A DNA stretch of 53,662 nucleotides from Gammaproteobacteria bacterium. GTDB lineage: Bacteria; Pseudomonadota; Gammaproteobacteria; Steroidobacterales; Woeseiaceae. The stretch covers positions 1-53,662 of the forward strand of contig JAOTUU010000004.1 in NCBI GenBank assembly GCA_029863705.1, read 5' to 3'. Each line of letters starts with the position of its first letter. The stretch's first letter is position 1. The notes beneath the pieces are model-generated. The model made no database searches, had not been told where the DNA came from, and saw only the letters and a program-made list of their open reading frames with translations. Made by a program: the position numbers and the translations under genes. Positions 1-8,351 of this stretch are shown piece by piece.

Positions 1-67
1 CGATATGCGTGGCGGATCCGGGCGTCCAGTGGCTGACGTACTTGATATAGCCTTCGTCGATCGTCAA
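1..67 (-). CDS. Partial gene cut by the window edge, possibly class II aldolase-like
   Basis: Only the first 22 codons are visible. A TTG codon at 67-65 overlaps the mtnA stop in a TTGA junction and opens a frame that runs without a stop to the window edge (beginning [10 protein letters not shown]). Genes beside mtnA often encode a class II aldolase/adducin-type enzyme, and this N-terminus would be compatible with one. That is inference from context and too short to prove. The start codon is chosen because the same TTGA overlap recurs at pyrB/PyrK in this window. Confidence 0.35.
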   Translation of the reverse strand, partial: MTIDEGYIKYVSHWTPGSATHI

Positions 68-1158
68 GTGCCGACCTCTTCAGGGAAGAGACTTGCCAAC
101 CCTGCCTCGCTGGCGTCACAAATACCGCGTTCCGTTATCAATCCGCTTACCAGTCGCGCAGGCGTGACGTCGAACGCGTAGTTGCTGATCGGCGTTGTTT
201 GCATGACAGTTCGTACGGTGGTCGGCGCATCATTCGCCAGGCCGGACACGTGAGACACCTCGGTCGGGTCCCGTTCTTCGATAGGAATGTCTCTGACGCC
301 GTCGCGAACCGCCCAGTCGATGGTTGTCGAAGGCAGGGCAACATAAAAAGGCACGTCGTTATCAAACGCCGCGAGGGCTTTGAGGTAGGTCCCGATCTTG
401 TTCGCGACATCGCCCGAACGCGTCGTCCTGTCCGTACCGGTAATGACGATATCGACCTGGCCGTGCTGCATAAGGTGTCCACCGGCGTTGTCGACGATTA
501 GCGTATGCGGCACGCCGTTCCTGGCCAGTTCCCAGGCAGTCAGTTGAGAACCCTGGTTGCGGGGTCGCGTTTCATCTACCCACACATGCACATCAAGTCC
601 CTGCTGATGCGCGAAATAGATCGGCGCGGTCGCTGTGCCCCAGTTGATAGTGGCCAGGGCGCCAGCATTGCAATGCGTCAACACATTGATCGTCCCACCG
701 CTTTTTCGTTTGGAAATCGTCTCGAGCAACGTCAGGCCATGCTGACCAATGCTGCGGCAGATCTGCACGTCTTCATCGCATATCGCCTGCGCGTCGGTGC
801 GGATTGCCTGAGCGATATCGGCATTCGATGTGTTGTCGGCAATCCGCAGAATTCGCCCGACGGCCCATGCCAGGTTGACGGCTGTCGGTCGCGACGCGAG
901 CAGCTTTGCTGCCGCTTTGCGAACGGCTTCGCCGGCAGGATTGCCGTGTAATGCAGCCAGGTAGAGACTCCAGGCGGCAGTTGCTCCAATTAGCGGCGCG
1001 CCGCGCACGAACATGTCGTTAATCGCTACAAGGCCGTCTTCCCACGTTCTCAGGTCGTGGATGCAATATTCGTGCGGCAGCTTACGCTGGTCGATAATCT
1101 GTACGATCGAAGGATCGTCGGGGTTCAGCCAGATCGTGCGGAAACCCTCTTCAGCCAT
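64..1158 (-). CDS. mtnA: S-methyl-5-thioribose-1-phosphate isomerase
   Basis: MtnA converts methylthioribose-1-phosphate to methylthioribulose-1-phosphate in cytoplasmic methionine salvage. The 364-residue product has the family segments [14 protein letters not shown] near residue 50, the catalytic-cysteine stretch [11 protein letters not shown] near 160, and an [20 protein letters not shown] stretch near 245 holding the catalytic Asp. An ATG nine codons further upstream (1185) is possible. The ATG at 1158 is preferred because the protein then begins like family members and overlaps the folD stop by only eight bases, which suggests translational coupling folD-mtnA-downstream gene. The pairing with folD puts a one-carbon enzyme and a methionine-recycling enzyme in one transcript. 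Confidence 0.93.
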   Translation of the reverse strand: MAEEGFRTIWLNPDDPSIVQIIDQRKLPHEYCIHDLRTWEDGLVAINDMFVRGAPLIGATAAWSLYLAALHGNPAGEAVRKAAAKLLASRPTAVNLAWAVGRILRIADNTSNADIAQAIRTDAQAICDEDVQICRSIGQHGLTLLETISKRKSGGTINVLTHCNAGALATINWGTATAPIYFAHQQGLDVHVWVDETRPRNQGSQLTAWELARNGVPHTLIVDNAGGHLMQHGQVDIVITGTDRTTRSGDVANKIGTYLKALAAFDNDVPFYVALPSTTIDWAVRDGVRDIPIEERDPTEVSHVSGLANDAPTTVRTVMQTTPISNYAFDVTPARLVSGLITERGICDASEAGLASLFPEEVGT

Positions 1159-2047
1159 CCAGGCCCACCGAGAGTTTCGCGGCACGTAAAGTGTTGGCCA
1201 TGAGCATGACGATTGTCATGGGGCCGACGCCGCCTGGAACCGGAGTAACGGCCCTGGCTACCTCGCTGACAGATTCGAAGTCGACATCACCGGTCAGCCG
1301 CGACTTCGTTTCTCCGTCGACAGTCGTCTCGATTCGATTTATTCCGACATCGATCACCACTGCCCCGGGTTTGACCCAGCTGCCCTCGACCATATTAGCG
1401 CGGCCGACAGCGGCAATGACAATGTCGGCCTGCCTGACAACACCAGCAAGGTCGTTTGTGCGGCTGTGACAAATGGTTACCGTTGCATTCGCCTTGAGTA
1501 GCAAACTCGCCATGGGCTTGCCGACGATATTCGAGCGTCCCACGACGACAGCGCCAAGGCCCGATAGGTCTGCGCCCAGGTAGTCTTCAATCATCAACAT
1601 ACAGCCTGCCGGGGTACACGGCACAAACGCGTCGGACAAATTTCCGGAGCTCAGTTTGCCAATATTGACGAAATGAAATCCATCAACGTCTTTCGTTGGT
1701 AAAATGGATTGTGTAATCGTCTGCTCGTCGAGATGTTTTGGCAGTGGCAACTGCACCAGGATTCCGTGAATGGCCGGGTCGTTGTTGAGGTTTTCAATCA
1801 GGCCCAGAACATCGTCCTGCGCTGCGTCGATTGCGAACGTGTGTTGGACGGAGTGGAAGCCGCAGCTTTCCGCGGTACGTTTCTTGTTGCGCACATAAAC
1901 CTGACTAGCCGGATCTTCGCCGATAATTACAACTGCAAGCCCCGGCGTGACGCCGTGTTCTTCCAACAATGATGCCGTTTCTTCCGTAATTCTGGCCGAT
2001 ATGCTGGCGGCTTTGGCTTTGCCGTCAATTCGTTCCGCGGTCGTCAT
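1151..2047 (-). CDS. folD: Bifunctional methylenetetrahydrofolate dehydrogenase / methenyl-THF cyclohydrolase
   Basis: FolD interconverts 5,10-methylene-, methenyl- and 10-formyl-tetrahydrofolate with NADP in the cytoplasm. The 298-residue protein shows [14 protein letters not shown] with the catalytic Tyr and Lys, [25 protein letters not shown], the nucleotide-binding [13 protein letters not shown] and the C-terminal [15 protein letters not shown]. The frame stays open upstream to 2194, but that part is not FolD-like, so I start at the ATG at 2047 ([10 protein letters not shown]). It is divergent from the thiopurine methyltransferase gene, with about 150 bases between them for promoters. Confidence 0.95.
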   Translation of the reverse strand: MTTAERIDGKAKAASISARITEETASLLEEHGVTPGLAVVIIGEDPASQVYVRNKKRTAESCGFHSVQHTFAIDAAQDDVLGLIENLNNDPAIHGILVQLPLPKHLDEQTITQSILPTKDVDGFHFVNIGKLSSGNLSDAFVPCTPAGCMLMIEDYLGADLSGLGAVVVGRSNIVGKPMASLLLKANATVTICHSRTNDLAGVVRQADIVIAAVGRANMVEGSWVKPGAVVIDVGINRIETTVDGETKSRLTGDVDFESVSEVARAVTPVPGGVGPMTIVMLMANTLRAAKLSVGLDG

Positions 2048-2197
2048 TTTGTGCGTTTCCCAAAGTGTTGGAGTAAAGAGTCGGCAGATCCGACGGGCGC
2101 GGCGCATAGTAACGCCGTGAGCAGTGCGCGTAAAATACGTGGCACCCGCAAGCGCAGCCGGCAATGCTAGGGTGGCGCTTACCGAGGAGGACAATTC

Positions 2198-2821
2198 ATG
2201 TCAGAACCATGGATAGAGCGCTGGCAGCAAGGTCGTACGGGCTGGCATCAGGCTGATGGCAATGCCGGTCTGAGGAGTCACTGGCGTGCGACAGGCCGCC
2301 ACGTGCTGGTGCCATTGTGCGGCAAGACTGCGGACCTGAAATGGCTTGCAGACCAGGGTAATGACGTCCTCGGTGTCGAGCTGTCACAACTTGCTGTCGA
2401 GGCTTTTTTTAACGAGCAAGGGTTGGACTACGATGTTATCGACGGCGAGTTGCCGACCTATCGGGCGAAAGAAGCGGCAATTACAATCATGTGTGGTGAC
2501 TACTTCGAACTAAAATCCGTGCGTTGCGATGCGCATTACGATCGCGGCGCGCTGATCGCGATGCCGGCTGACAGGCGTGCCGCTTACGCAAGACATACAA
2601 GCACCTTGCTTGAAGAAGGGGCGGAGCAATTCGTTATTACGCTCGAATACGATCAGACAATGGCCGACGGGCCGCCGTTCTGCGTCCCGTCTGCCGAGTT
2701 GCTCTCCTACTGGCCAAGCCTGGTACGTATTGATTCACAGGACGACATCGAGAATGCGCCACCAAAATTCATTGATGCGGGGCTAACCGAAATGGTGGAG
2801 GTTATCTGGCGCTCTCCCTGA
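2198..2821 (+). CDS. tpm: Thiopurine S-methyltransferase (class I SAM methyltransferase)
   Basis: This is a cytoplasmic SAM-dependent methyltransferase of the bacterial TPMT family, which methylates thiopurines and, in some bacteria, selenium or tellurium compounds. The 207-residue length matches the family. It begins with the typical W-I-E-R-W-x-x-G-R-T-G-W-H stretch, followed by the SAM-binding region [19 protein letters not shown] with GVELS after it, and CGDYFEL near residue 100. A strong Shine-Dalgarno sequence (GAGGAGG) lies just before the ATG. The 3' end overlaps the convergent ceramidase-like gene by 20 bases. The physiological substrate here is unknown. Confidence 0.9.
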   Translation: MSEPWIERWQQGRTGWHQADGNAGLRSHWRATGRHVLVPLCGKTADLKWLADQGNDVLGVELSQLAVEAFFNEQGLDYDVIDGELPTYRAKEAAITIMCGDYFELKSVRCDAHYDRGALIAMPADRRAAYARHTSTLLEEGAEQFVITLEYDQTMADGPPFCVPSAELLSYWPSLVRIDSQDDIENAPPKFIDAGLTEMVEVIWRSP

Positions 2822-3587
2822 GGCCGGGGCGAAGATGATGTCGGGTAAGTGCGTATAGCAGCGTTGCAGGCGCTAGCGACGCAAACAGGTGTTTGAGCGT
2901 GTGGCCACTCACGACTTCACCCAGGGAAAAGATTTCGGCATCGAAGTGTTCGCATAGCTTTGCGACAACGTAAAAGGCGATCATTATCCAGAAATACCGC
3001 GCTGACCCGGACGCTGACCGATATACCACCAATATGACCGGTATGAGCAGCATCGGCAGAAACTGGACGAGCGCATAAGGGCGCAGGTCGCCGGCGCCAT
3101 GTGATTCTGTGACGGCCCAATAGGCTACTGATGCAATGCCGATTACGAGTAAAGGAACTAGCAGCCGACGCCCGATGCGTGCTGAGACAAATTCTCCTGT
3201 GATAATCGAGAATAAACCTGCAAAGCCAACCGTCATCGGCAAGCGGTCATATACGAGTGACTCGTTGGATGGCACGAGATGGTAGTACGCGGATCCAAAG
3301 GCCGTCAGCAGAATGCCGACGAAGAACGTTCGATAGGCCAGGACAAGTTCGGGCGCGCACGCATCTTGGTCATGCTTGTATACATAGGACAGTCCCCACA
3401 CACCGACAAGCAGTAAAGGCAGGGCCGACAGCACGTTCCAGCAGTTCGGAACAGCAAACAGCCGGCGGCCGTCGACGAACAGGTGGTATTCAGGATCCTG
3501 TGGGATCGGCGACGTCAGTGCAAAAAGCAGGGCGACAATAGACAGCGCGGCAAGCGCAAGCGAAATTAGCTGTCCCCTTTCGGTCAC
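2802..3587 (-). CDS. Ceramidase-domain (CREST-type) integral membrane protein
   Basis: This 261-residue, very hydrophobic protein has about seven membrane segments. The loop FGSAYYHLVPSNESLVYDRL near residue 100 carries the Ser/His and Asp pattern of the alkaline ceramidase/CREST membrane hydrolase superfamily. Two further histidines sit in CEHFD and SGHTLKH near the C-terminus and could complete the metal site. The start is GTG at 3587; no in-frame ATG precedes it. The family is known for amide hydrolysis of ceramides, but bacterial members are mostly uncharacterised, so the substrate is unknown. It stands alone on its strand. Confidence 0.72.
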   Translation of the reverse strand: MTERGQLISLALAALSIVALLFALTSPIPQDPEYHLFVDGRRLFAVPNCWNVLSALPLLLVGVWGLSYVYKHDQDACAPELVLAYRTFFVGILLTAFGSAYYHLVPSNESLVYDRLPMTVGFAGLFSIITGEFVSARIGRRLLVPLLVIGIASVAYWAVTESHGAGDLRPYALVQFLPMLLIPVILVVYRSASGSARYFWIMIAFYVVAKLCEHFDAEIFSLGEVVSGHTLKHLFASLAPATLLYALTRHHLRPGLRESAR

Positions 3588-3783
3588 GCCAGAGCCAACG
3601 GATGCGAGCTCAGCTGATTGGCCTGACGCATTTGACGCTGCGGTCTGCCCTTGAAGTTCAATGTCATCATTTGTTTATGACGGTACTTGAAGCATGCAGG
3701 CCCGGCAAGCACGGGCAGCGAATGACGCCAGGTCCCGGAATGGCGTAGACTAAGGGCCTGAGCCTGATGACCGAGGAAAACCG

Positions 3784-4155
3784 ATGTCTGACACTCGTTT
3801 CTACGATACGGTCGCGTTTGACGTTCGTGACAACGCAACAATGCTCTTTTTTGCGCGCACGAGTGACGAGGGGGATATCGACGACTATCTGCTATTGATG
3901 CGGACTGTCGAGGATGATTTCGATTCATCGATGTACATCGAGATTAATGAAAAACAATTCGGTGGACATGACCTTGTCAAAGAGGCGGTGCTTATCGGCA
4001 CGACGTTGACGTTGCGCTTGCACGAACCCGCCGCTGAGCTCGATGGCATCTCCGAGATAGTACTGAGTTTTGCCGATACGACCGAAAATGGGGCAAGCAT
4101 TGAGGCCGGTGCATTTCGTGTGCTTGGCGATACCTTGGCAGGCGGCAACGCCTGA
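3784..4155 (+). CDS. Small acidic protein resembling immunity protein Imm10
   Basis: This is a 123-residue acidic cytoplasmic protein. The middle reads DDYLLLMRTVEDDFDSSMYI, then EIN..FGGHDLVKEAVL and LTLRLH. This follows the pattern of polymorphic-toxin immunity family Imm10 (a strand ending in Y-x-E-I, then G-G, then alternating strands). I rate the family call as tentative because it rests on pattern memory only. No toxin gene lies next to it. Its stop overlaps the apparent CTG start of the GIY-YIG gene, so the two are probably translated together. Confidence 0.5.
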   Translation: MSDTRFYDTVAFDVRDNATMLFFARTSDEGDIDDYLLLMRTVEDDFDSSMYIEINEKQFGGHDLVKEAVLIGTTLTLRLHEPAAELDGISEIVLSFADTTENGASIEAGAFRVLGDTLAGGNA

Positions 4156-4481
4156 GCGTCGACAACATATACAGCCTCTACATCGTTCGATGTGCGGATG
4201 GCAGCCTCTATACTGGTATAGCAGTAGACGTCGAAAGACGATTCCAGGAACACCAATGTGGCCCGCGCGGAGCAAAGTACCTGCGCGGAAAGGGACCGCT
4301 TAGACTTGAGTTCGTGCAGAGCATAGGGGATCGCAGCAGCGCATCACGCGCCGAATACAGGGTCAAGAAACTCGACCGCGAGGGCAAGGAAAAACTGATT
4401 GCCGGCCGCTATTCACTGACGGAGCTCTTAGCAGAGCACCCTGGCAACGGCGCTCAGGTTTCCGGTGAGGTTGCGGGATAA
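4152..4481 (+). CDS. GIY-YIG domain protein (UPF0213/YhbQ-like), apparent CTG start
   Basis: From 4164 the frame encodes NIYSLYIVRCADGSLYTGIA followed by VDVERRFQEH, a clear GIY-YIG endonuclease-superfamily core with the paired Tyr, conserved Arg and later Glu (SRAEYRVKKL). The product is about 109 residues, usual for the small stand-alone UPF0213/YhbQ group. The frame has no ATG, GTG or TTG between its upstream stop (4101) and the domain. CTG at 4152 is the best start: it overlaps the preceding stop as CTGA and follows AGGCGG (4140-4145) by six bases. The last 28 bases overlap the convergent MBL gene. Functions of small GIY-YIG proteins are mostly unknown. Confidence 0.72.
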   Translation: MSVDNIYSLYIVRCADGSLYTGIAVDVERRFQEHQCGPRGAKYLRGKGPLRLEFVQSIGDRSSASRAEYRVKKLDREGKEKLIAGRYSLTELLAEHPGNGAQVSGEVAG

Positions 4482-5500
4482 AGGACGATTTTCCGGCCGA
4501 ACTCGGGGATATGCAGTCGCGCATCCAGATCCCATGACTGCCGAGAGGATTCCAGCCAGCCCGCGACCTTTACAAAATCGTCGAGTGCGCGAGGATACAG
4601 TTGGGTCTCTCCGAATGGCTGCGAGAATTCATCAAAATGTATCGGCACTACGTGGGCGGCGCCTGTAGTGGTAACGAGCGCTTTCCAGTATCGCTCTGCA
4701 TAGTCCTGACCAAGTCCGTCGAGCAAGCTGACGCCGAGCATGACCGTATCGGCCTTCACACCGACAAGCGCATTGTTGACGAATCCGGCGCTGCCCTGAA
4801 CGATAGTCGTTCCCTGGGGGTGGCTGATAATGATTGAGTAGCTTTTTCCTACACGCCACGCGGATACCGGAGCTGGCAACTGCAGAGGTTGATCGACCGT
4901 CCCATCATAGGGCACCGACCCGCTCCAGCCGATGGGCGCGTGAGTGGATTCGATCAACGTCACGGAGAATTGGCCGAATTCGTATTCTTCACCGCTGTCC
5001 ACGATGACGATCTGGTCTTCCGGGACACCGGCACCGCGCGCGATGTTCGCGCTCGTTTCTGAACCCAGAATCGAAGCGCTGCTTCGGTTGGCAATGGCGC
5101 CGATATCCATCGCATGGTCGTAATGCGAATGTACTGGAATTATCGCAGCGAGACGGCGCATGCGGTATTCGTCGATTACGCGATTTATTGTGGCGGCATC
5201 GTTCTTTACGGGTCTGTCCAGCAGCACGTCTGCCAACGACGGTCGCGAGAAGAAGCCGTCGATCAGGATCTGTGTTTCGCCATCGTCAAACAACAATGTC
5301 GTTACCCCGAGCCAGGTGACGGTGACACTATCGGCCGTGGCTTCATAGATCGGGTACGGGGGCCAGTCGATGGAGTCGAGCGTCCCGCGGTCACGCCACA
5401 GCAGCACAGCCAAAACGGCGCCGATGACGATGGCAGCTGCAGCGCCGATTGCCATTCGAGCGGCCCAGCTCCTGGCCTTTTCCGCGGCAGTCGTAGGCAT
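4454..5500 (-). CDS. Membrane-anchored MBL-fold metallo-hydrolase
   Basis: This 348-residue protein has one N-terminal membrane segment (residues about 15-36) followed by a metallo-beta-lactamase fold. The metal motif HSHYDHAMD near residue 125 is intact, and later histidines (STHAP near 190, PIHFDEF near 295) fit the remaining ligands. The strand TWLGVTTLLFDDGETQILID is typical of the UlaG/RomA-like branch. The substrate is unknown; the anchor suggests work at the membrane, probably on the periplasmic side. It follows the DUF819 gene, whose TAA overlaps its ATG by one base, so the two are an operon. Confidence 0.82.
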   Translation of the reverse strand: MPTTAAEKARSWAARMAIGAAAAIVIGAVLAVLLWRDRGTLDSIDWPPYPIYEATADSVTVTWLGVTTLLFDDGETQILIDGFFSRPSLADVLLDRPVKNDAATINRVIDEYRMRRLAAIIPVHSHYDHAMDIGAIANRSSASILGSETSANIARGAGVPEDQIVIVDSGEEYEFGQFSVTLIESTHAPIGWSGSVPYDGTVDQPLQLPAPVSAWRVGKSYSIIISHPQGTTIVQGSAGFVNNALVGVKADTVMLGVSLLDGLGQDYAERYWKALVTTTGAAHVVPIHFDEFSQPFGETQLYPRALDDFVKVAGWLESSRQSWDLDARLHIPEFGRKIVLYPATSPET

Positions 5501-6702
5501 TACTGTCCGACAGCCATCCGGGCAAGGTGTCCGGTAAGAGGTGCAAGGTAATTACCCATCGCGTAGCCGAGTAGCGCCATGAGTATCGATGCAGGTACGA
5601 GGCTCGGTCGGTGGTGCGCGGCGACTATCGGTGCAGAAGCAGCGGCACCGATGTTAGCGGCTGATGCAATAGCGACGCTGTGGACGTCAACACGGAAGAG
5701 CCAGGCGCCGGCAAGGCAAAACAGTCCGTGAATCAGGATCCAAATAAAAGCGCCGGCAACGAACATTGGTGCTTCGGCAAGCCCTGCGACCGATGCGCGC
5801 GCACCCATACCTGCCACGAAGATGTAGATAAGCGCAGTGCCCATAGCCGTTGAGTTGGGCAACCTGGATACTGGTGTCACCGATAGCAACAAGGCGATCG
5901 TCGTAACGAGCAGAATTCGAACTGTCGTGACCGAGAAAACAGATGCCGCGCCTGCGCTGACCGAGGCAACCCAGCCTGCGATGCCAGGAGCCAGTGCCGT
6001 AGCAAACCAGGTGACACCGATGGCGGTCGCAGCCAGAAAAAGGTATTGCGGCATCGTTGGTGTCTGTTCATCTTCAACGTGGAGGTCTGCCGCGGCATCC
6101 ATTGCCTGCAGTCTTTCGGCGGGTACGCGCGCCCACTTGTTGAAGCGATCCGCAAAGTCGCGCGACATCAGGAGCAGGGGTAGCCAGACAACGTAAATGA
6201 CGTTGTCGGCTATAACGGCCAGTCCGAACTGCTCCTCGGATGTGCCGAGCATCTCGGCGGTGGCGGCCATGTTCGCGGTGCCGCCAATCCAGCTTCCAGC
6301 CAGGGCGCCATAACCTTTCCACGCATCATCAGACAGCCAGGTGTGCACCAGCATATAGGCGACGACAGCACCGACCATGACGCCAGCCGTACCCATCAAC
6401 ATGACAAGCACACCTTTGCCCATCACGCTAATAACGGCCGGCACGTTCACCTTAATCAGCATCAGAACAATGAACGCGGGCAAAAGATAGGCGCTAAGAC
6501 CTGCATAAACAGGCGAGCCAGCCGGAATAACGTCGAAGTTATTCAGGAAGACCGGCGTCGCATAGATAAAAAGCAGCGGCGGCAAGTACTGAAAGAGTTT
6601 CGAGCGTGTCGTCTGTTCGACCATGAAGAAGAACGCGGCGACGAAAACCAGCACAGCGAGTACGCCAAGCGGAGAAGAAATCAGGACGTCGGTATTATCC
6701 AT
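5500..6702 (-). CDS. DUF819 family integral membrane protein
   Basis: This 400-residue polytopic membrane protein has about ten hydrophobic segments. The glycine-rich signature GSWIGGTANMAATAEMLG near residue 145 and the related IASAANIGAAASAPIVAAHH near 355 form the inverted pair seen in DUF819 (YjcL-like) proteins. The frame opens further upstream, but ATG 6702 (M-D-N-T-D-V-L) precedes the first membrane helix closely and is chosen. The family is of unknown function and looks transporter-like. It is translationally coupled to the MBL hydrolase downstream, so a joint role in handling a small molecule is an inference. Confidence 0.85.
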   Translation of the reverse strand: MDNTDVLISSPLGVLAVLVFVAAFFFMVEQTTRSKLFQYLPPLLFIYATPVFLNNFDVIPAGSPVYAGLSAYLLPAFIVLMLIKVNVPAVISVMGKGVLVMLMGTAGVMVGAVVAYMLVHTWLSDDAWKGYGALAGSWIGGTANMAATAEMLGTSEEQFGLAVIADNVIYVVWLPLLLMSRDFADRFNKWARVPAERLQAMDAAADLHVEDEQTPTMPQYLFLAATAIGVTWFATALAPGIAGWVASVSAGAASVFSVTTVRILLVTTIALLLSVTPVSRLPNSTAMGTALIYIFVAGMGARASVAGLAEAPMFVAGAFIWILIHGLFCLAGAWLFRVDVHSVAIASAANIGAAASAPIVAAHHRPSLVPASILMALLGYAMGNYLAPLTGHLARMAVGQ

Positions 6703-6778
6703 GCGATGCTGACCCGTGGTCTGCTGAAGACCCGAGCGAGTATAGAACAATGGACAAAATTCGGCGCGCTGTGATGCG

Positions 6779-7480
6779 TCAGGCTATCTGGGCTCGCAAA
6801 TCCTTGCGCGTATCTTCATCGGTCAATGCGGCCGATTTCACGGTAAGCCAGGCTGCATCCCAGTCCTTAACCTTGCTGGGGCCAAAGATAAACTTCGCGA
6901 TGAAGCTATCGAGTTGATCGATAAGAATTACGTTCTTGGGTGCTGGGGTTGGGAATTCCACAGCTCCGGTGAATACCACAACGTTCGCAACCGGGACATC
7001 CGGAACCACCTTTTGCAGCGCTCGAGTGCGACCTTCATTTTGAATAAGCGGATTCAGAAAGCGTCGCCGAAGCGTGCTGTCAACATTGGTCCACTGCGGC
7101 TCATCTTCGGCGCCGAAGACGATTCCGTTGTAGTGCTTGGTCTGGATGCAGAGGATGCCACCCGCGGTCAGAATCGCATGGTCAATTTTTATCAGGCCGC
7201 CGTACGAGCCCGGCAATATAAAATCGTGCAAAACATCGGGACTTCGGGCCTCGAGTGCTCGTCGAATACGCATCGCGCCGATCTTGCCGGTGACTATACG
7301 AATGACATGGCTGGCCACTGAGCGAAATACGAGGGTCAGCAGCAGAGCCACGGCAATTGTGAACAGGAAAGCGGCCGGCCCCACATTGGTAATTCCGGTC
7401 ACGGCAGCAGTTTCTGCGGCTAACGCGGGCAGAGTGATAAGAGGCAGGCTGCTGGCAAGGATTCTGACTAACACGAACAT
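6779..7480 (-). CDS. NERD (nuclease-related) domain membrane protein
   Basis: This 233-residue protein has an N-terminal signal-like helix, a second membrane segment (about residues 33-53), and a cytoplasmic NERD domain. The domain core reads DHAILTAGGILCIQTKHYNG, matching the D-x-n-E/Q-x-K nuclease-like pattern with Gln in the place often held by Glu. NERD proteins are thought to act on nucleic acids, but few are characterised. It follows the ABC ATPase gene on the same strand after 43 bases and may be the last gene of that operon. Confidence 0.78.
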   Translation of the reverse strand: MFVLVRILASSLPLITLPALAAETAAVTGITNVGPAAFLFTIAVALLLTLVFRSVASHVIRIVTGKIGAMRIRRALEARSPDVLHDFILPGSYGGLIKIDHAILTAGGILCIQTKHYNGIVFGAEDEPQWTNVDSTLRRRFLNPLIQNEGRTRALQKVVPDVPVANVVVFTGAVEFPTPAPKNVILIDQLDSFIAKFIFGPSKVKDWDAAWLTVKSAALTDEDTRKDLRAQIA

Positions 7481-7523
7481 GCACCTAGAGTAGAACTTTT
7501 CGTTGCAGAATTATCGTAACAGG

Positions 7524-8336
7524 TCACGTTTTACAATTCGCCTGCCCCGGATAGGCCAAAAAATAGCCGTCGCGCTCAATGACTCGAATCGATGTGTCAT
7601 AGACATCACTCAGGCTGTCGCTCGTAAGCAGAGACGCCTTATCACCGTCGGCGACGACTTTGCCGTCCCTGAGCAGCACAACACGCTCAACTTCGGGTGG
7701 GATTTCATTGAGATGATGCGTCACCAGCACGATATTGTGGCCACTGGCAGACAGTTGCCGGATGCGGTCCAGGTAGTCAAAGCTAGCGGCGAAATCCAGG
7801 CCGCTCGTGGGCTCATCGAGAATTAATGTGTCCGGCTGATGCACGAGCGCCCGGCCCAGCAGACAGCGACGCTGTTGTCCTGTCGACATCGATTCCAACG
7901 GCGTGTCACGCAGGGATGCAATGCCAAGCATTGCCAGCGTCTCCATCGCGCACCGCAGCTGTTCCTTGCTCACCAGCTCGGCCAGTATGCCGTGTACGCC
8001 GATACTCGAATGGAAGCCCGAAACGACAACCTCCAGTGCAGTTGTGGTCTCGGTGTAGCGGTTGTGCAGGTCGTGCGATACCACGCCAATGTGCTTACGC
8101 AAGTCCCAGACGTTCCAGTTTTCGCGCCCGAGAATTTTTATCCAGGCGTTTTTGGCCACAACCGGGTAGAGCTCCCGGTTGATGGTCTTTAGCAAGGTCG
8201 TCTTGCCCGACCCATTGGGACCGAGAATCGCGACGCGCTCGTGCTGGTCGATCGATAGCGTCAATTTATCGAAGACATGGGTTTTTCCGCGCCATATCGA
8301 CGCGTTGTGGATTTCAATCAGTTTCGGTTCGGACAT
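7524..8336 (-). CDS. ABC transporter ATP-binding protein
   Basis: This is a single nucleotide-binding domain of 270 residues: Walker A GPNGSGKTT near residue 40, a Q-loop in IGVVSHDLH, a signature reading MSTGQQRR (the usual LSGGQ is altered to MSTGQ), Walker B LILDEPTSGLD, and the switch histidine in VTHHLNE. It resembles one half of ModF-like ATPases. No permease or binding protein is nearby, so its partner is unknown. It lies 15 bases downstream of the MATE exporter and is probably cotranscribed with it. Confidence 0.88.
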   Translation of the reverse strand: MSEPKLIEIHNASIWRGKTHVFDKLTLSIDQHERVAILGPNGSGKTTLLKTINRELYPVVAKNAWIKILGRENWNVWDLRKHIGVVSHDLHNRYTETTTALEVVVSGFHSSIGVHGILAELVSKEQLRCAMETLAMLGIASLRDTPLESMSTGQQRRCLLGRALVHQPDTLILDEPTSGLDFAASFDYLDRIRQLSASGHNIVLVTHHLNEIPPEVERVVLLRDGKVVADGDKASLLTSDSLSDVYDTSIRVIERDGYFLAYPGQANCKT

Positions 8337-8351
8337 GTTTGATCCCGGCCA

